7,809 nucleotides of DNA, from positions 1-7,809 of the forward strand of contig JAGAOA010000185.1 in the NCBI GenBank assembly GCA_017623955.1. Reading direction: 5' to 3'. The first letter of the stretch is position 1; every line of letters starts with the position of its first letter. The notes beneath the pieces were generated by a model. It worked only from the letters and a program-made list of their open reading frames with translations, was not told the origin of the DNA and searched no databases. The position numbers and the translations under genes were made by a program. Of the stretch, positions 1 to 6,516 are shown one piece after another. The DNA comes from Opitutales bacterium (GTDB lineage: Bacteria > Verrucomicrobiota > Verrucomicrobiae > Opitutales > CAG-312).

Positions 1-323
1 CTTACGTTTTTTTCTATCCCCCAACCATACAGTTGACACAACGCAAACGCATATTTAGCCTCATTTAGACCTTCGAATGTAGCCTTTGCAAAATTCATCA
101 CAGCCGATTGCTCGTCTTTGTCTATACCTCCTAAGCCGAACAACTGACATACCCCTAATTCAAAGGAGGCTTTGGCATCATTCCTCTTTTGAATATCGCC
201 AATTCCGTCAATTTTTTCTATATTAGCAGTTTCTGGGAATTCCAACAAATACATAAAATCTTTTGCATTAGCAACAACGCATACAAAAGGAATCAACACT
301 ACTGATAAAACACTACGTAACAT
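1..323 (-). CDS. Exported Sel1-repeat (TPR-like) protein, 3' end cut off by window edge
   Basis: I translated this by hand; 107 residues are visible and the frame is open to the left edge. The start is the ATG at 323-321. Residues 1-20 look like a type I signal peptide: Met-Leu-Arg, a hydrophobic core, then Ala-Asn-Ala as the likely cleavage site, so the product should be periplasmic or outer-membrane associated. Residues about 49-88 fit one Sel1-like repeat (AKASFELGVCQLFGLGG, then a KD turn and SAVMNFAKA), and a second begins at residue 89 (AKYAFALCQLYGWGIEKN). The repeat period is about 37 residues, as expected for the family. Sel1 repeats are alpha-helical scaffolds for protein-protein contact, so no enzymatic role can be claimed and the partner is unknown. 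It lies 43 bases downstream of the lipoprotein gene on the same strand. The leader is A/T-rich with no Shine-Dalgarno site. Family call is firm; specific function is unknown. Confidence 0.85.
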   Translation of the reverse strand, partial: MLRSVLSVVLIPFVCVVANAKDFMYLLEFPETANIEKIDGIGDIQKRNDAKASFELGVCQLFGLGGIDKDEQSAVMNFAKATFEGLNEAKYAFALCQLYGWGIEKNV

Positions 324-366
324 TTTTATTTTTTATTTATACAAGAGAACCACTCGAAAACATTTA
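324..366 (-). other. Intergenic gap, PEGA lipoprotein to Sel1 gene
   Basis: This 43-base spacer has no Shine-Dalgarno-like purine run before the Sel1 start; the last 20 or so bases of the leader are almost pure A and T. A TATAAATA string lies in it (minus strand, just upstream of the A-rich run) and could be a -10 or -7 element, but no convincing partner element is present. No GC-rich hairpin followed by a T-run is visible, so there is no evidence for termination between the two genes. Confidence 0.4.
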
Positions 367-729
367 TTATTCAATAGTAACCGTCCGCTCCTTTTCAGGA
401 TTTTTTGTTAAATCGAATACCATTTTTTCTGGAATTTCGCTATTTGATTCAGATGAACGTCTAAAACCAGAAAAAGTTTCAACTTGAGTAAAGTGCTTTG
501 AATCAACAGGTATTAAAGTGATAGTTGTCTTTCTTACAAAATATCCGTTTTCGGTAGATTCTACTGCTATATCGATAGGAGTTTTACCCAATTTAAAGCC
601 ATCTACTATCACAGTTGCCCCAGCTGGATTTGATTCAATTCTAATCTGACGTGAAAATTCATCTTTTTCAGATGTAACACATCCAACCAATAAAAATGAA
701 CTTATAAAAAACAACAATAACTTTTTCAT
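367..729 (-). CDS. Small PEGA-domain lipoprotein
   Basis: A 120-residue protein when started at the ATG at 729-727. This start gives a textbook lipoprotein signal: Met-Lys-Lys, a Leu/Phe-rich core, and lipobox Leu-Val-Gly-Cys with the lipidated cysteine at residue 17. An in-frame ATG at 771-769 would add 14 residues (MLNSYYKLFKFKLY) before the signal, begins 3 bases after the nuoN stop and has no ribosome site, so I prefer the inner start. Residues about 29-51 match the PEGA pattern (IRIESNPAGATVIVDG, then LGKTP), with PAGA in place of PEGA. The remainder is charged and soluble-looking, with an aromatic and Ser-rich stretch around residues 80-95. PEGA domains are small beta-rich surface modules found in envelope proteins; a specific function cannot be assigned. 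It follows nuoN by 45 bases on the same strand and may be co-transcribed, but nothing links it to complex I chemically. Confidence 0.85.
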   Translation of the reverse strand: MKKLLLFFISSFLLVGCVTSEKDEFSRQIRIESNPAGATVIVDGFKLGKTPIDIAVESTENGYFVRKTTITLIPVDSKHFTQVETFSGFRRSSESNSEIPEKMVFDLTKNPEKERTVTIE

Positions 730-774
730 ATATAACTTGAATTTAAATAATTTATAATAACTGTTCAACATAAA
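730..774 (-). other. Intergenic gap, nuoN to PEGA lipoprotein
   Basis: This 45-base A/T-rich spacer separates the nuoN stop from the preferred lipoprotein start. It contains most of an A/T-only inverted repeat (listed separately). A loose TTG, about 20 bases, TAAATTCA arrangement on the minus strand resembles the Bacteroidota -33/-7 promoter (TTG and TAnnTTTG) at only some positions, so a promoter here is possible but weakly supported. No standard intrinsic terminator is seen after nuoN. Confidence 0.35.
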
Positions 775-778
775 TTAT
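747..778. repeat. A/T-only 9-bp inverted repeat spanning the nuoN stop
   Basis: On the plus strand, ATAATTTAT at 747-755 is the exact reverse complement of ATAAATTAT at 770-778, with a 14-base loop. The second arm includes the nuoN TAA stop. The stem has no G or C pairs and is not followed by a clear T-run, so it would be a weak terminator at best; such matches arise readily by chance in sequence this AT-rich. The repeat itself is certain; any function is speculative. Confidence 0.35.
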
Positions 779-2268
779 ATTCCGATTAATGGAAATACCG
801 CAAACGAAACTATAATTACTGCAATAGCCAACATAACAATAGTCTGTCGAGAACTTACAGACGAAACAAATTCGGTTTCTTTGCCTTCGGACTTTTCAAG
901 CATTGCACGAATCCACGCAAAATAGTAGTATATAGAAACTGCACTACCTAAAATCATAATGGCAATAAGTGTGTACAATTCTGCATACCAAGCCAAAATC
1001 AATATCAGTACTTTTCCAAAAAATCCCGCTGTTGGAGGAATACCCGCAAGCGATGCCAAACATATCGTCAACGAAGATGCAACAACTGGATTTCTTTGCA
1101 TCAAGCCTCTATAATCTTGCATCGATTGCAAACTTTCATCACTTCCATTAAATTGATTGATTGCAAAGAACAACGCATAATTTGCAAATAAGTATGCTCC
1201 TAAATAAAAATATAAAACAGAATCGAATGTTTCCAAATTTTTAGGTTGCACCAATATTGATACAAGCAATACAAGTAAATATCCAGCATTTGATATACCC
1301 GAAAATGCCATTAAGCGTTTTGTTCTAATCTGAGTTATTCCACCAAAATTACCAATTATAATGGTCATCGCAGCTATTACTGATACAGCAAAAAAGATGT
1401 TCTCTCTTGCAACAACTAGTTCGGAAGAATCAAATTTTAAACAAGCAAAAATCTTCGCCAAAAAGACAATTCCAGCAATTTTCGAAGCTACTGCAAAGAA
1501 AGCCGATGCAGGCGTTGGCGAACCTTGATAAACATCAGGAGCCCAGAACTGAAATGGGAAAGCCGCCAGCTTAAAAAAGATTCCCGTTAAAACTAAAATA
1601 AAACCTATCAAGAAGAAATTATTAAGTAATCCTTCCGAAAAATTGCCGAAGTACATAAAATCTACACCAACTAATTTTCCTGCTCCATAGATAAAAGCCA
1701 TACCTAAAAGCAATATAGCTCCACTAACACCGCCAATTATCAGATATTTTACTCCAGCTTCTAAAGAAGACGAACAATCTTTATTGAACGACGCTAATAT
1801 GTACAAACATATCGTTGCTGTTTCCAATGCAACAAACGATAACATCAAATTTTCTGAACGCCCAAAGATAATCAATGCCGATGCACAAATCATAATTAGA
1901 GATATGAATTCATTTCGATACTCATCTTTACCTAATTTATCGAAAAAGTGAAAACTCATCTGCGATGATAATATAGCACAAATTACAATCAGACAACCGA
2001 ACACATTATTGATAGGTAAAATATCCTTAACTGCGAACACATCAGCTGATACAATGTATCCATCTTGAGTATTACAATTAATTGGACATACAAAGTTTAT
2101 AGCAAGAGCTATATACATACCCAAAAATGCAAAGATTGAAATAAATCTATTAAAGCTCTTTGGTAGCGTTGCAGTCGCTAGCAATGTAACAACTGCAAAT
2201 ATAACAAGAGTAGCTTCCATTTTTAATGAAGCCCATGAAAAACATTCGAGAGATGAAGAAATTTCCAT
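775..2268 (-). CDS. nuoN: NADH-quinone oxidoreductase subunit N (NuoN), antiporter-like
   Basis: This 497-residue membrane protein is one of the three antiporter-like proton-pumping subunits of complex I, placed between NuoK and NuoM in the membrane arm. It is hydrophobic throughout, with about 14 predicted helices. Expected pumping residues are present: Glu149 in the fifth helix (FVALETATICLYIL), Lys174 in EAGVKYLIIGG, Lys233 in the seventh helix (FFKLAAFPFQFWAPDVYQG, the family signature), Lys263 in ASKIAG, Lys317 in TKRLMAFSGISNAGY, and Lys419 in GIPPTAGFFGK. Length matches the family. The start at 2268 is supported by an AAGGA ribosome site 7 bases upstream; a second Met at residue 17 would shorten the N-terminus needlessly. 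Only one base separates it from the nuoM stop, so translational coupling is likely. It is the last recognisable complex I gene of the operon. No missing key residue seen. Confidence 0.97.
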   Translation of the reverse strand: MEISSSLECFSWASLKMEATLVIFAVVTLLATATLPKSFNRFISIFAFLGMYIALAINFVCPINCNTQDGYIVSADVFAVKDILPINNVFGCLIVICAILSSQMSFHFFDKLGKDEYRNEFISLIMICASALIIFGRSENLMLSFVALETATICLYILASFNKDCSSSLEAGVKYLIIGGVSGAILLLGMAFIYGAGKLVGVDFMYFGNFSEGLLNNFFLIGFILVLTGIFFKLAAFPFQFWAPDVYQGSPTPASAFFAVASKIAGIVFLAKIFACLKFDSSELVVARENIFFAVSVIAAMTIIIGNFGGITQIRTKRLMAFSGISNAGYLLVLLVSILVQPKNLETFDSVLYFYLGAYLFANYALFFAINQFNGSDESLQSMQDYRGLMQRNPVVASSLTICLASLAGIPPTAGFFGKVLILILAWYAELYTLIAIMILGSAVSIYYYFAWIRAMLEKSEGKETEFVSSVSSRQTIVMLAIAVIIVSFAVFPLIGI

Positions 2269-2269
2269 A

Positions 2270-3766
2270 TTATTTTCCTTGATTATATGCTGGGAACGAT
2301 TTTAACAAAACATCTGCCGATTTTGTAATCGACTTAGGATAAACACCCACGAACACTAATGCCACAACTAACGCAATAGCTGCAATGCGTTCGATTTTTG
2401 AAATATCAGATATAGAAGATATCTCCGACTTAAGTTCATCAGAAGGTTCTCCCATAAATACTCTAGCAACAGCACGCAAGCCATATATAGCTGATATTAT
2501 TATACCTGTTGTAGCCAATGCACAAACTGTTGGCGAAAAATTCCATAATGAAGTCAAAATAGTTACTTCGCCCCAGAAATTTGCGAACAATGGCAATCCC
2601 AAACTTGCCATTGTACCTGCGATAAAAAACCCAGCCAAAATTGGAGTTTGTTTGTATAATCCTCCCATTTTCAGCATACTCCACTGATTAGTTCTGTTTA
2701 CTATTATATTAGATAACATAAGCATCAATGCAACACTCAAACCGTGTCCAAACATCAAAAGCAATGCTCCTCCGACACCCAATACACTCATAGTTGCAAT
2801 TCCCAAGAAACACAATCCCATATGTGCTACACTCGAATACGAAACCATCAACTTCAAATCAGGTTGAGCCATTGTTACAATACCAATGTAAATGACATTG
2901 AATAGTGCCAATATTGCAATTATCGACGACCATTCATAACATCCGTATGGCAATATAGGAACAGCCACTTGTATTAAAACAAACAGACCGAATTTCTTTA
3001 GTACGCCAGCGTGTAGCATAGCAAACGCAGTTGGTGCACATGCGTATGTTCGTGGAGCCCATGTATAAAATGGGAACAAACTTACCAATGTTCCTAGTCC
3101 AAATAACAACATTGCAAATATTGATTCTTGCCAAGCGTTACTGATTGGTTGAGAAGCTAAAGCCGATGAAATGGCTGCCAACGAAAAATCGCTAGCCCCC
3201 ACTCTAGCATATATAGCAATTATGCCAATCAAAGATACCAATGCTCCTAGAGTTAGATAGATAGCCATTTGCATTGCTGCAATACGTTTGCCTGCACTTC
3301 CCCATAAAATCATTGCTATGAATGTAGGTACGAGTGCAAATTCGTGGAACATATAAATCCACAATAAATTAGATGATGTAAACGCACCAAACAAGCCACC
3401 TTGCATTACTAAAAGTAAAAAGTAATACAATTTTGCATTTTTTATATCTAACGACATTGAATATATCGTAGCTGCAAAACCTACAATTACCGCTAAAGCC
3501 AACATAGGCATTGAAATAGCACTCAATGCTAATTCTGGAAGTATCCAAACTTTGTAGCTATATAAAAAGCCAGCCATATTGGCACCTTGCTCCATAAAGT
3601 TGCAACAAACTGTAAGTCCGCACAACAGAGATATAATTGATGCAAACACTGTCAACATAGACGATATTTTTGCACCGATAAACTTCCACAATACAGCAAA
3701 AATTACTGCGCAAATAAACGGTGTATAAACCGTAACGTTTAATAAAATTTCTGAGACGTATTCCAT
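2270..3766 (-). CDS. nuoM: NADH-quinone oxidoreductase subunit M (NuoM), antiporter-like
   Basis: A 498-residue polytopic protein of about 14 helices, the middle proton-pumping subunit of complex I between NuoN and NuoL. Visible landmarks are Glu142 in the fifth helix (MFHEFALVPTFIAMILWG), Lys257-Lys258 in the eighth (AMLHAGVLKKFG), Lys305 and His315 in PDLKLMVSYSSVAHMG, and Glu400 in GLPLFANFWGE, the counterpart of E. coli Glu407. The unusual point is the seventh helix. Aligned by hand on the shared APTA motif, the E. coli segment with Lys234 followed by WLPDAH becomes GLGTLVSLFPFYTWAPRTY here, so the central lysine is Leu227 and the Asp is Arg239. From memory, similar NuoM forms with LVSLFPF occur in other bacteria, so this is probably a lineage variant rather than decay; the frame is intact. 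The start has an AGGAG site 6 bases upstream that overlaps the nuoL stop. Confidence 0.96.
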   Translation of the reverse strand: MEYVSEILLNVTVYTPFICAVIFAVLWKFIGAKISSMLTVFASIISLLCGLTVCCNFMEQGANMAGFLYSYKVWILPELALSAISMPMLALAVIVGFAATIYSMSLDIKNAKLYYFLLLVMQGGLFGAFTSSNLLWIYMFHEFALVPTFIAMILWGSAGKRIAAMQMAIYLTLGALVSLIGIIAIYARVGASDFSLAAISSALASQPISNAWQESIFAMLLFGLGTLVSLFPFYTWAPRTYACAPTAFAMLHAGVLKKFGLFVLIQVAVPILPYGCYEWSSIIAILALFNVIYIGIVTMAQPDLKLMVSYSSVAHMGLCFLGIATMSVLGVGGALLLMFGHGLSVALMLMLSNIIVNRTNQWSMLKMGGLYKQTPILAGFFIAGTMASLGLPLFANFWGEVTILTSLWNFSPTVCALATTGIIISAIYGLRAVARVFMGEPSDELKSEISSISDISKIERIAAIALVVALVFVGVYPKSITKSADVLLKSFPAYNQGK

Positions 3767-3772
3767 TGCAAG

Positions 3773-3778
3773 CTCCTA
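3773..3778 (-). promoter_or_regulatory. Ribosome binding site of nuoM, overlapping nuoL stop
   Basis: The minus strand reads TAGGAGC then TTGCA before the ATG. AGGAG at 3777-3773 sits 6 bases from the start, and its first bases are the last two of the nuoL TAG stop. This fixes the nuoM start and suggests coupled translation of nuoL and nuoM. Confidence 0.8.
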
Positions 3779-5677
3779 TGCAAAAATTACTAAAACAAAT
3801 ACAAAGATTACACCAAAAACAAACCACTTCACTTGCGAATTTACAGAACAATCATGAAGTCGTTTAAAGCCTTGTCCTATAACAGCACACACAACACCAA
3901 TACCGCGTACACTCATAAGTTCAACAATAAACAAATCTACGAATGTTGCCATAAAAACAGCTATGCGTTGTTGTACTTTTACAACATACCAATTATAAAA
4001 ATCATCGAACCAGCCATGTTTATTCAATACATTATAGACAAAAGGCAACGTTTTTTGGATAGTATCGCCTCCATTGCATTTTCCATAAATGACATACGAA
4101 ATTACAACTCCTGTTATTGTGATTGCCAATGCCACATACTCAAAAGTATGAACACTTGAAACCCCTTCTAACAATTTCATATTTTCCTTCATAAAATCAC
4201 CTACAAACGTACAAGCCGATGTTGGAATTAAACCATTCATCTTTCCAGCAAGCCAATTCAAATCGTATACATACGACCACCCTCCTGCTAACGATAACAC
4301 TGCTAATATCGCAAGAGGAATTGTCATAAACAAACAACTTTCCTTAGCGTGCAAAGCGTTTTCAGAATTTGATTTCCCCAAAAACACATTGAAAAACAAT
4401 CTACCCATATAAATTGGGGTCATAAACGCTGCTCCTAATAACAAACAAAATACTGTTTTAAGAAGAATGCTACCATCCTGCATTGCATAGACAAATGATG
4501 TAGTTAAAATTGATTCTTTACTGAAATAGCCACTAAACATGGGCGTAGCAATAATCGAAAGAGTTGCAATCAGTGCAACTATTGATGTTACTGGCATACG
4601 CTTAAATAATCCACCCATTTTGAAAATATCCTGTTCATGATGGCAAGCATGAATTATTGAACCCGCAACCAAAAACAATGTTGCCTTGAAAAATGCGTGA
4701 GTAGTTAAGTGGAACATAGCTAAACCGTAACCTAAACCGATAGCCGCACCCATCATACCTAGATGAGCTAAAGTAGAATAAGCCAAGATTTTCTTTATAT
4801 CGTTTTGTCCCAAAGCCCATAGACCTGCCATAAATGCCATCAACGAACCTAAAATCATAACAACATTCAAAACGTCAACGGTTAAGAAGTTTATCGAGGC
4901 CAAACGTACCATCATAAATACACCAGCTGCAACCATTGTTGCTGCGTGAATTAATGCCGAAACTGGAGTTGGTCCAGCCATCGCATCACTCAACCAAACT
5001 TGCAATGGCAACTGAGCACTTTTGCCAATAAAGCCACACATAATTAGCAATCCCATCAATGTAGATGCCTTACTATTATCACTCATTATCTGAGCCAATT
5101 CAATAAAATCTGTTGTACCAAAAATGGACCAGCAAAATATTATTCCCAATAAGAAACCAAAGTCACCAACACGATTTACAATGAAAGCCTTTTTAGATGC
5201 TTCTCGTGCTGCCTGTGTATCTGCATAATGAGCAATTAGAGCATAAGAACTAAAACCAACCAATTCCCAAAATACAAACATCATAAATAAGTTTGATGCA
5301 AAAACAATGCCAGTCATTGAGAACATAAAGAAACTTAACCCTGCAAAAAAACGGCCTTTAGAATCGTCTGTATCCATATACCCGACACTAAATACGTGGA
5401 TTAAAAATCCTACGATGCAAACAACAAAAATCATATTTGCACCAATACTATCTAACAATAAACCAATATTGAGAGAAAAATCGCCCAATCTGAAAAGTTC
5501 GTACGAACTTTTAATCATCACAGAATTGCCAAATAGCAAGTATAATGCAAACACAGCACAAACTAGTGCCGATATTACAGATACCGTTGCACCACCCCAC
5601 TTTGATGTTCTAAAAAATAGAACTATAACGAGAGCACTTAACAACGGAAGAAACAAAATAGCATTTAACGCTTCCAT
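3776..5677 (-). CDS. nuoL: NADH-quinone oxidoreductase subunit L (NuoL), distal antiporter-like
   Basis: This 633-residue protein is the distal pumping subunit of complex I (E. coli NuoL is 613). Predicted layout is 14 core helices, then a long amphipathic lateral segment and a final C-terminal membrane helix (residues about 612-632), the NuoL hallmark. Conserved residues are all visible: Glu138 in FWELVGFSSYALIAH, Lys219 and His244 in GFIGKSAQLPLQVWLSDAM and ALIHAATMVAAG, Lys295-Lys296 and His305 in NDIKKILAYSTLAHLG, His323, His327 and Lys331 in MFHLTTHAFFKATLFL, and Lys387-Glu388 in GYFSKESIL, where E. coli has Lys-Asp. It therefore appears fully functional. The start is fixed by AGGAGA within the last codons of nuoK, 9 bases from the ATG; the gap to nuoK is 5 bases. 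The TAG stop is embedded in the ribosome site of nuoM. Confidence 0.97.
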   Translation of the reverse strand: MEALNAILFLPLLSALVIVLFFRTSKWGGATVSVISALVCAVFALYLLFGNSVMIKSSYELFRLGDFSLNIGLLLDSIGANMIFVVCIVGFLIHVFSVGYMDTDDSKGRFFAGLSFFMFSMTGIVFASNLFMMFVFWELVGFSSYALIAHYADTQAAREASKKAFIVNRVGDFGFLLGIIFCWSIFGTTDFIELAQIMSDNSKASTLMGLLIMCGFIGKSAQLPLQVWLSDAMAGPTPVSALIHAATMVAAGVFMMVRLASINFLTVDVLNVVMILGSLMAFMAGLWALGQNDIKKILAYSTLAHLGMMGAAIGLGYGLAMFHLTTHAFFKATLFLVAGSIIHACHHEQDIFKMGGLFKRMPVTSIVALIATLSIIATPMFSGYFSKESILTTSFVYAMQDGSILLKTVFCLLLGAAFMTPIYMGRLFFNVFLGKSNSENALHAKESCLFMTIPLAILAVLSLAGGWSYVYDLNWLAGKMNGLIPTSACTFVGDFMKENMKLLEGVSSVHTFEYVALAITITGVVISYVIYGKCNGGDTIQKTLPFVYNVLNKHGWFDDFYNWYVVKVQQRIAVFMATFVDLFIVELMSVRGIGVVCAVIGQGFKRLHDCSVNSQVKWFVFGVIFVFVLVIFA

Positions 5678-5682
5678 AAAAA

Positions 5683-5988
5683 TTAATCTCCTAGAGAATG
5701 AAATTCTTTTGTTGAAACAGTATTTTCAACCTTGAAAAGTTTTGTTATTATAGCCAGTCCAATAGCCACTTCAGCCGCAGCAATAGCCATAACAAAGAAT
5801 GCAAAAACTGCACCACTAATGTCGCCCACAGCCGAAGAAAATGCAACAAACACTAACATTGATGCAACTAACATCATTTCAACGCTCATAAATATTGTAA
5901 TTACATTACGTTTGAACATCACTCCCAACAGACCCGTTTCTAATATCATCAACTCTGGCACTAAAAATTTTAATAAGTATTCGTCCAT
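5683..5988 (-). CDS. nuoK: NADH-quinone oxidoreductase subunit K (NuoK)
   Basis: A 101-residue, three-helix subunit (ND4L homologue) of the complex I membrane arm; the length is typical. The two buried glutamates needed for proton transfer are present: Glu37 in NVITIFMSVEMMLVA and Glu73 in IAAAEVAIGLAI, matching E. coli Glu36 and Glu72. The family signature GLLGVMFKRNVI precedes the first of these. A short charged tail (VENTVSTKEFHSLGD) follows the third helix, and its end encodes the ribosome site of nuoL. The start at 5988 is the best supported in the window, with TAAGGAG 5 bases upstream. It lies between nuoJ and nuoL, as in most nuo operons. Confidence 0.97.
   Translation of the reverse strand: MDEYLLKFLVPELMILETGLLGVMFKRNVITIFMSVEMMLVASMLVFVAFSSAVGDISGAVFAFFVMAIAAAEVAIGLAIITKLFKVENTVSTKEFHSLGD
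5687..5692 (-). promoter_or_regulatory. Ribosome binding site of nuoL, inside the nuoK C-terminus
   Basis: The minus strand reads AGGAGA, 9 bases before the nuoL ATG. It lies within the final Leu-Gly-Asp codons of nuoK, so a ribosome finishing nuoK would uncover it. This supports the 5677 start and coupled translation. Confidence 0.75.
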
Positions 5989-5993
5989 AAAAA

Positions 5994-6000
5994 CTCCTTA
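5994..6000 (-). promoter_or_regulatory. Ribosome binding site of nuoK, overlapping nuoJ stop
   Basis: The minus strand reads TAAGGAG followed by five T residues and the nuoK ATG. The TAA is the nuoJ stop codon. Seven bases match the classical anti-Shine-Dalgarno complement, an unusually strong site compared with the nuoI, lipoprotein and Sel1 starts in the same window. Confidence 0.85.
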
Positions 6001-6516
6001 CAGCATGTCAGATTTTACTTTTTTTGTAGCATGGGGCTTTGCAATCACAATAACACCAATCATTGCAGCCAAAAGCAATACGGCCACTATCTGAAGTGGT
6101 AGTATAAACTTTGTAAGCATACAAACCCCGTAATTCTGAGCCTTTGAAAGACTATTAATATTTGAAATTTGCAATTCTTTTGCCTTTTCCACCAACTCGG
6201 GTGCAAATATGCCAACCATAACACACAATGCAACCCATAATACAACTAGCGATACACTTTTCCCCCAGTGTCGAGACTCTTTTTCATCGCCTACTAACAT
6301 TACCACAAACACAAATAGAACCATAACGGCTCCTGCATAAACAGTAATCATAATAAATGCAGGGAAATACGCATTCATTAAAAGCATCAACCCCGCAACA
6401 CCTAACATTGAAACCAACATTGACATTGCCGTATTTATAAAGTCTTTTAATACGATAACTCCTAATGCACCGCCAATGCACATTGCACAAAACAGATAAT
6501 AAATAATATCTTCCAT
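5998..6516 (-). CDS. nuoJ: NADH-quinone oxidoreductase subunit J (NuoJ)
   Basis: A 172-residue, five-helix subunit (ND6 homologue) lying between NuoH and NuoK in the membrane arm; family length is usually about 165-200. The signature third helix is clear: TVYAGAVMVLFVFVVMLVG, with Tyr60 at the position of E. coli Tyr59 and the Gly-Ala pair of the pi-bulge that moves during turnover. Two differences from the forms I remember are Met56 where a Gln usually stands just before the VYxGA motif, and LKDFINTA where an Asn-Pro is common after the first helix. The C-terminus is a short basic tail (HATKKVKSDML) on the cytoplasmic side. The ATG overlaps the nuoI stop by one base (TAATG), with a modest AAAGG six bases upstream, pointing to translational coupling. 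Identity is secure from the motif and position; the effect of the substitutions is unknown. Confidence 0.95.
   Translation of the reverse strand: MEDIIYYLFCAMCIGGALGVIVLKDFINTAMSMLVSMLGVAGLMLLMNAYFPAFIMITVYAGAVMVLFVFVVMLVGDEKESRHWGKSVSLVVLWVALCVMVGIFAPELVEKAKELQISNINSLSKAQNYGVCMLTKFILPLQIVAVLLLAAMIGVIVIAKPHATKKVKSDML

Noticed and set aside
661..681. Surface-export signal of Bacteroidota lipoproteins (Lys followed by acidic residues after the lipidated Cys)
   Set aside because: A Lys-Asp-Glu does follow the cysteine, but at +6 to +8, further out than I recall for that signal, and the phylum is not established, so no surface location is claimed.
730..774. Intrinsic terminator after nuoN
   Set aside because: The only inverted repeat is A/T-only with a 14-base loop and no following T-run, so it does not meet the usual terminator pattern.
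2385..2687. Plus-strand open frame of 100 codons opposite nuoM, and similar short ones at 969-1151 and 7305-7520
   Set aside because: All lie fully inside conserved nuo genes in the antisense direction and have no independent support.
3558..3851. Minus-strand alternative-frame open frame of 97 codons across the nuoL-nuoM junction, and others at 2463-2684, 2934-3134, 4635-4820 and 6284-6490
   Set aside because: Their Cys- and Arg-rich products are typical of out-of-frame reading of membrane-protein genes; the true frames carry the family motifs.
3833..4159. Plus-strand open frame of 108 codons opposite the nuoL C-terminus
   Set aside because: Antisense shadow with compositionally odd, unconserved-looking product; the minus-strand NuoL reading is complete and motif-bearing.
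5307..6094. Two adjacent plus-strand open frames (142 and 120 codons) opposite nuoL, nuoK and nuoJ
   Set aside because: They are antisense to well-conserved genes, are rich in Asn, Thr, Ile and Lys as expected from reversed hydrophobic codons, and show no domain, signal or ribosome site.
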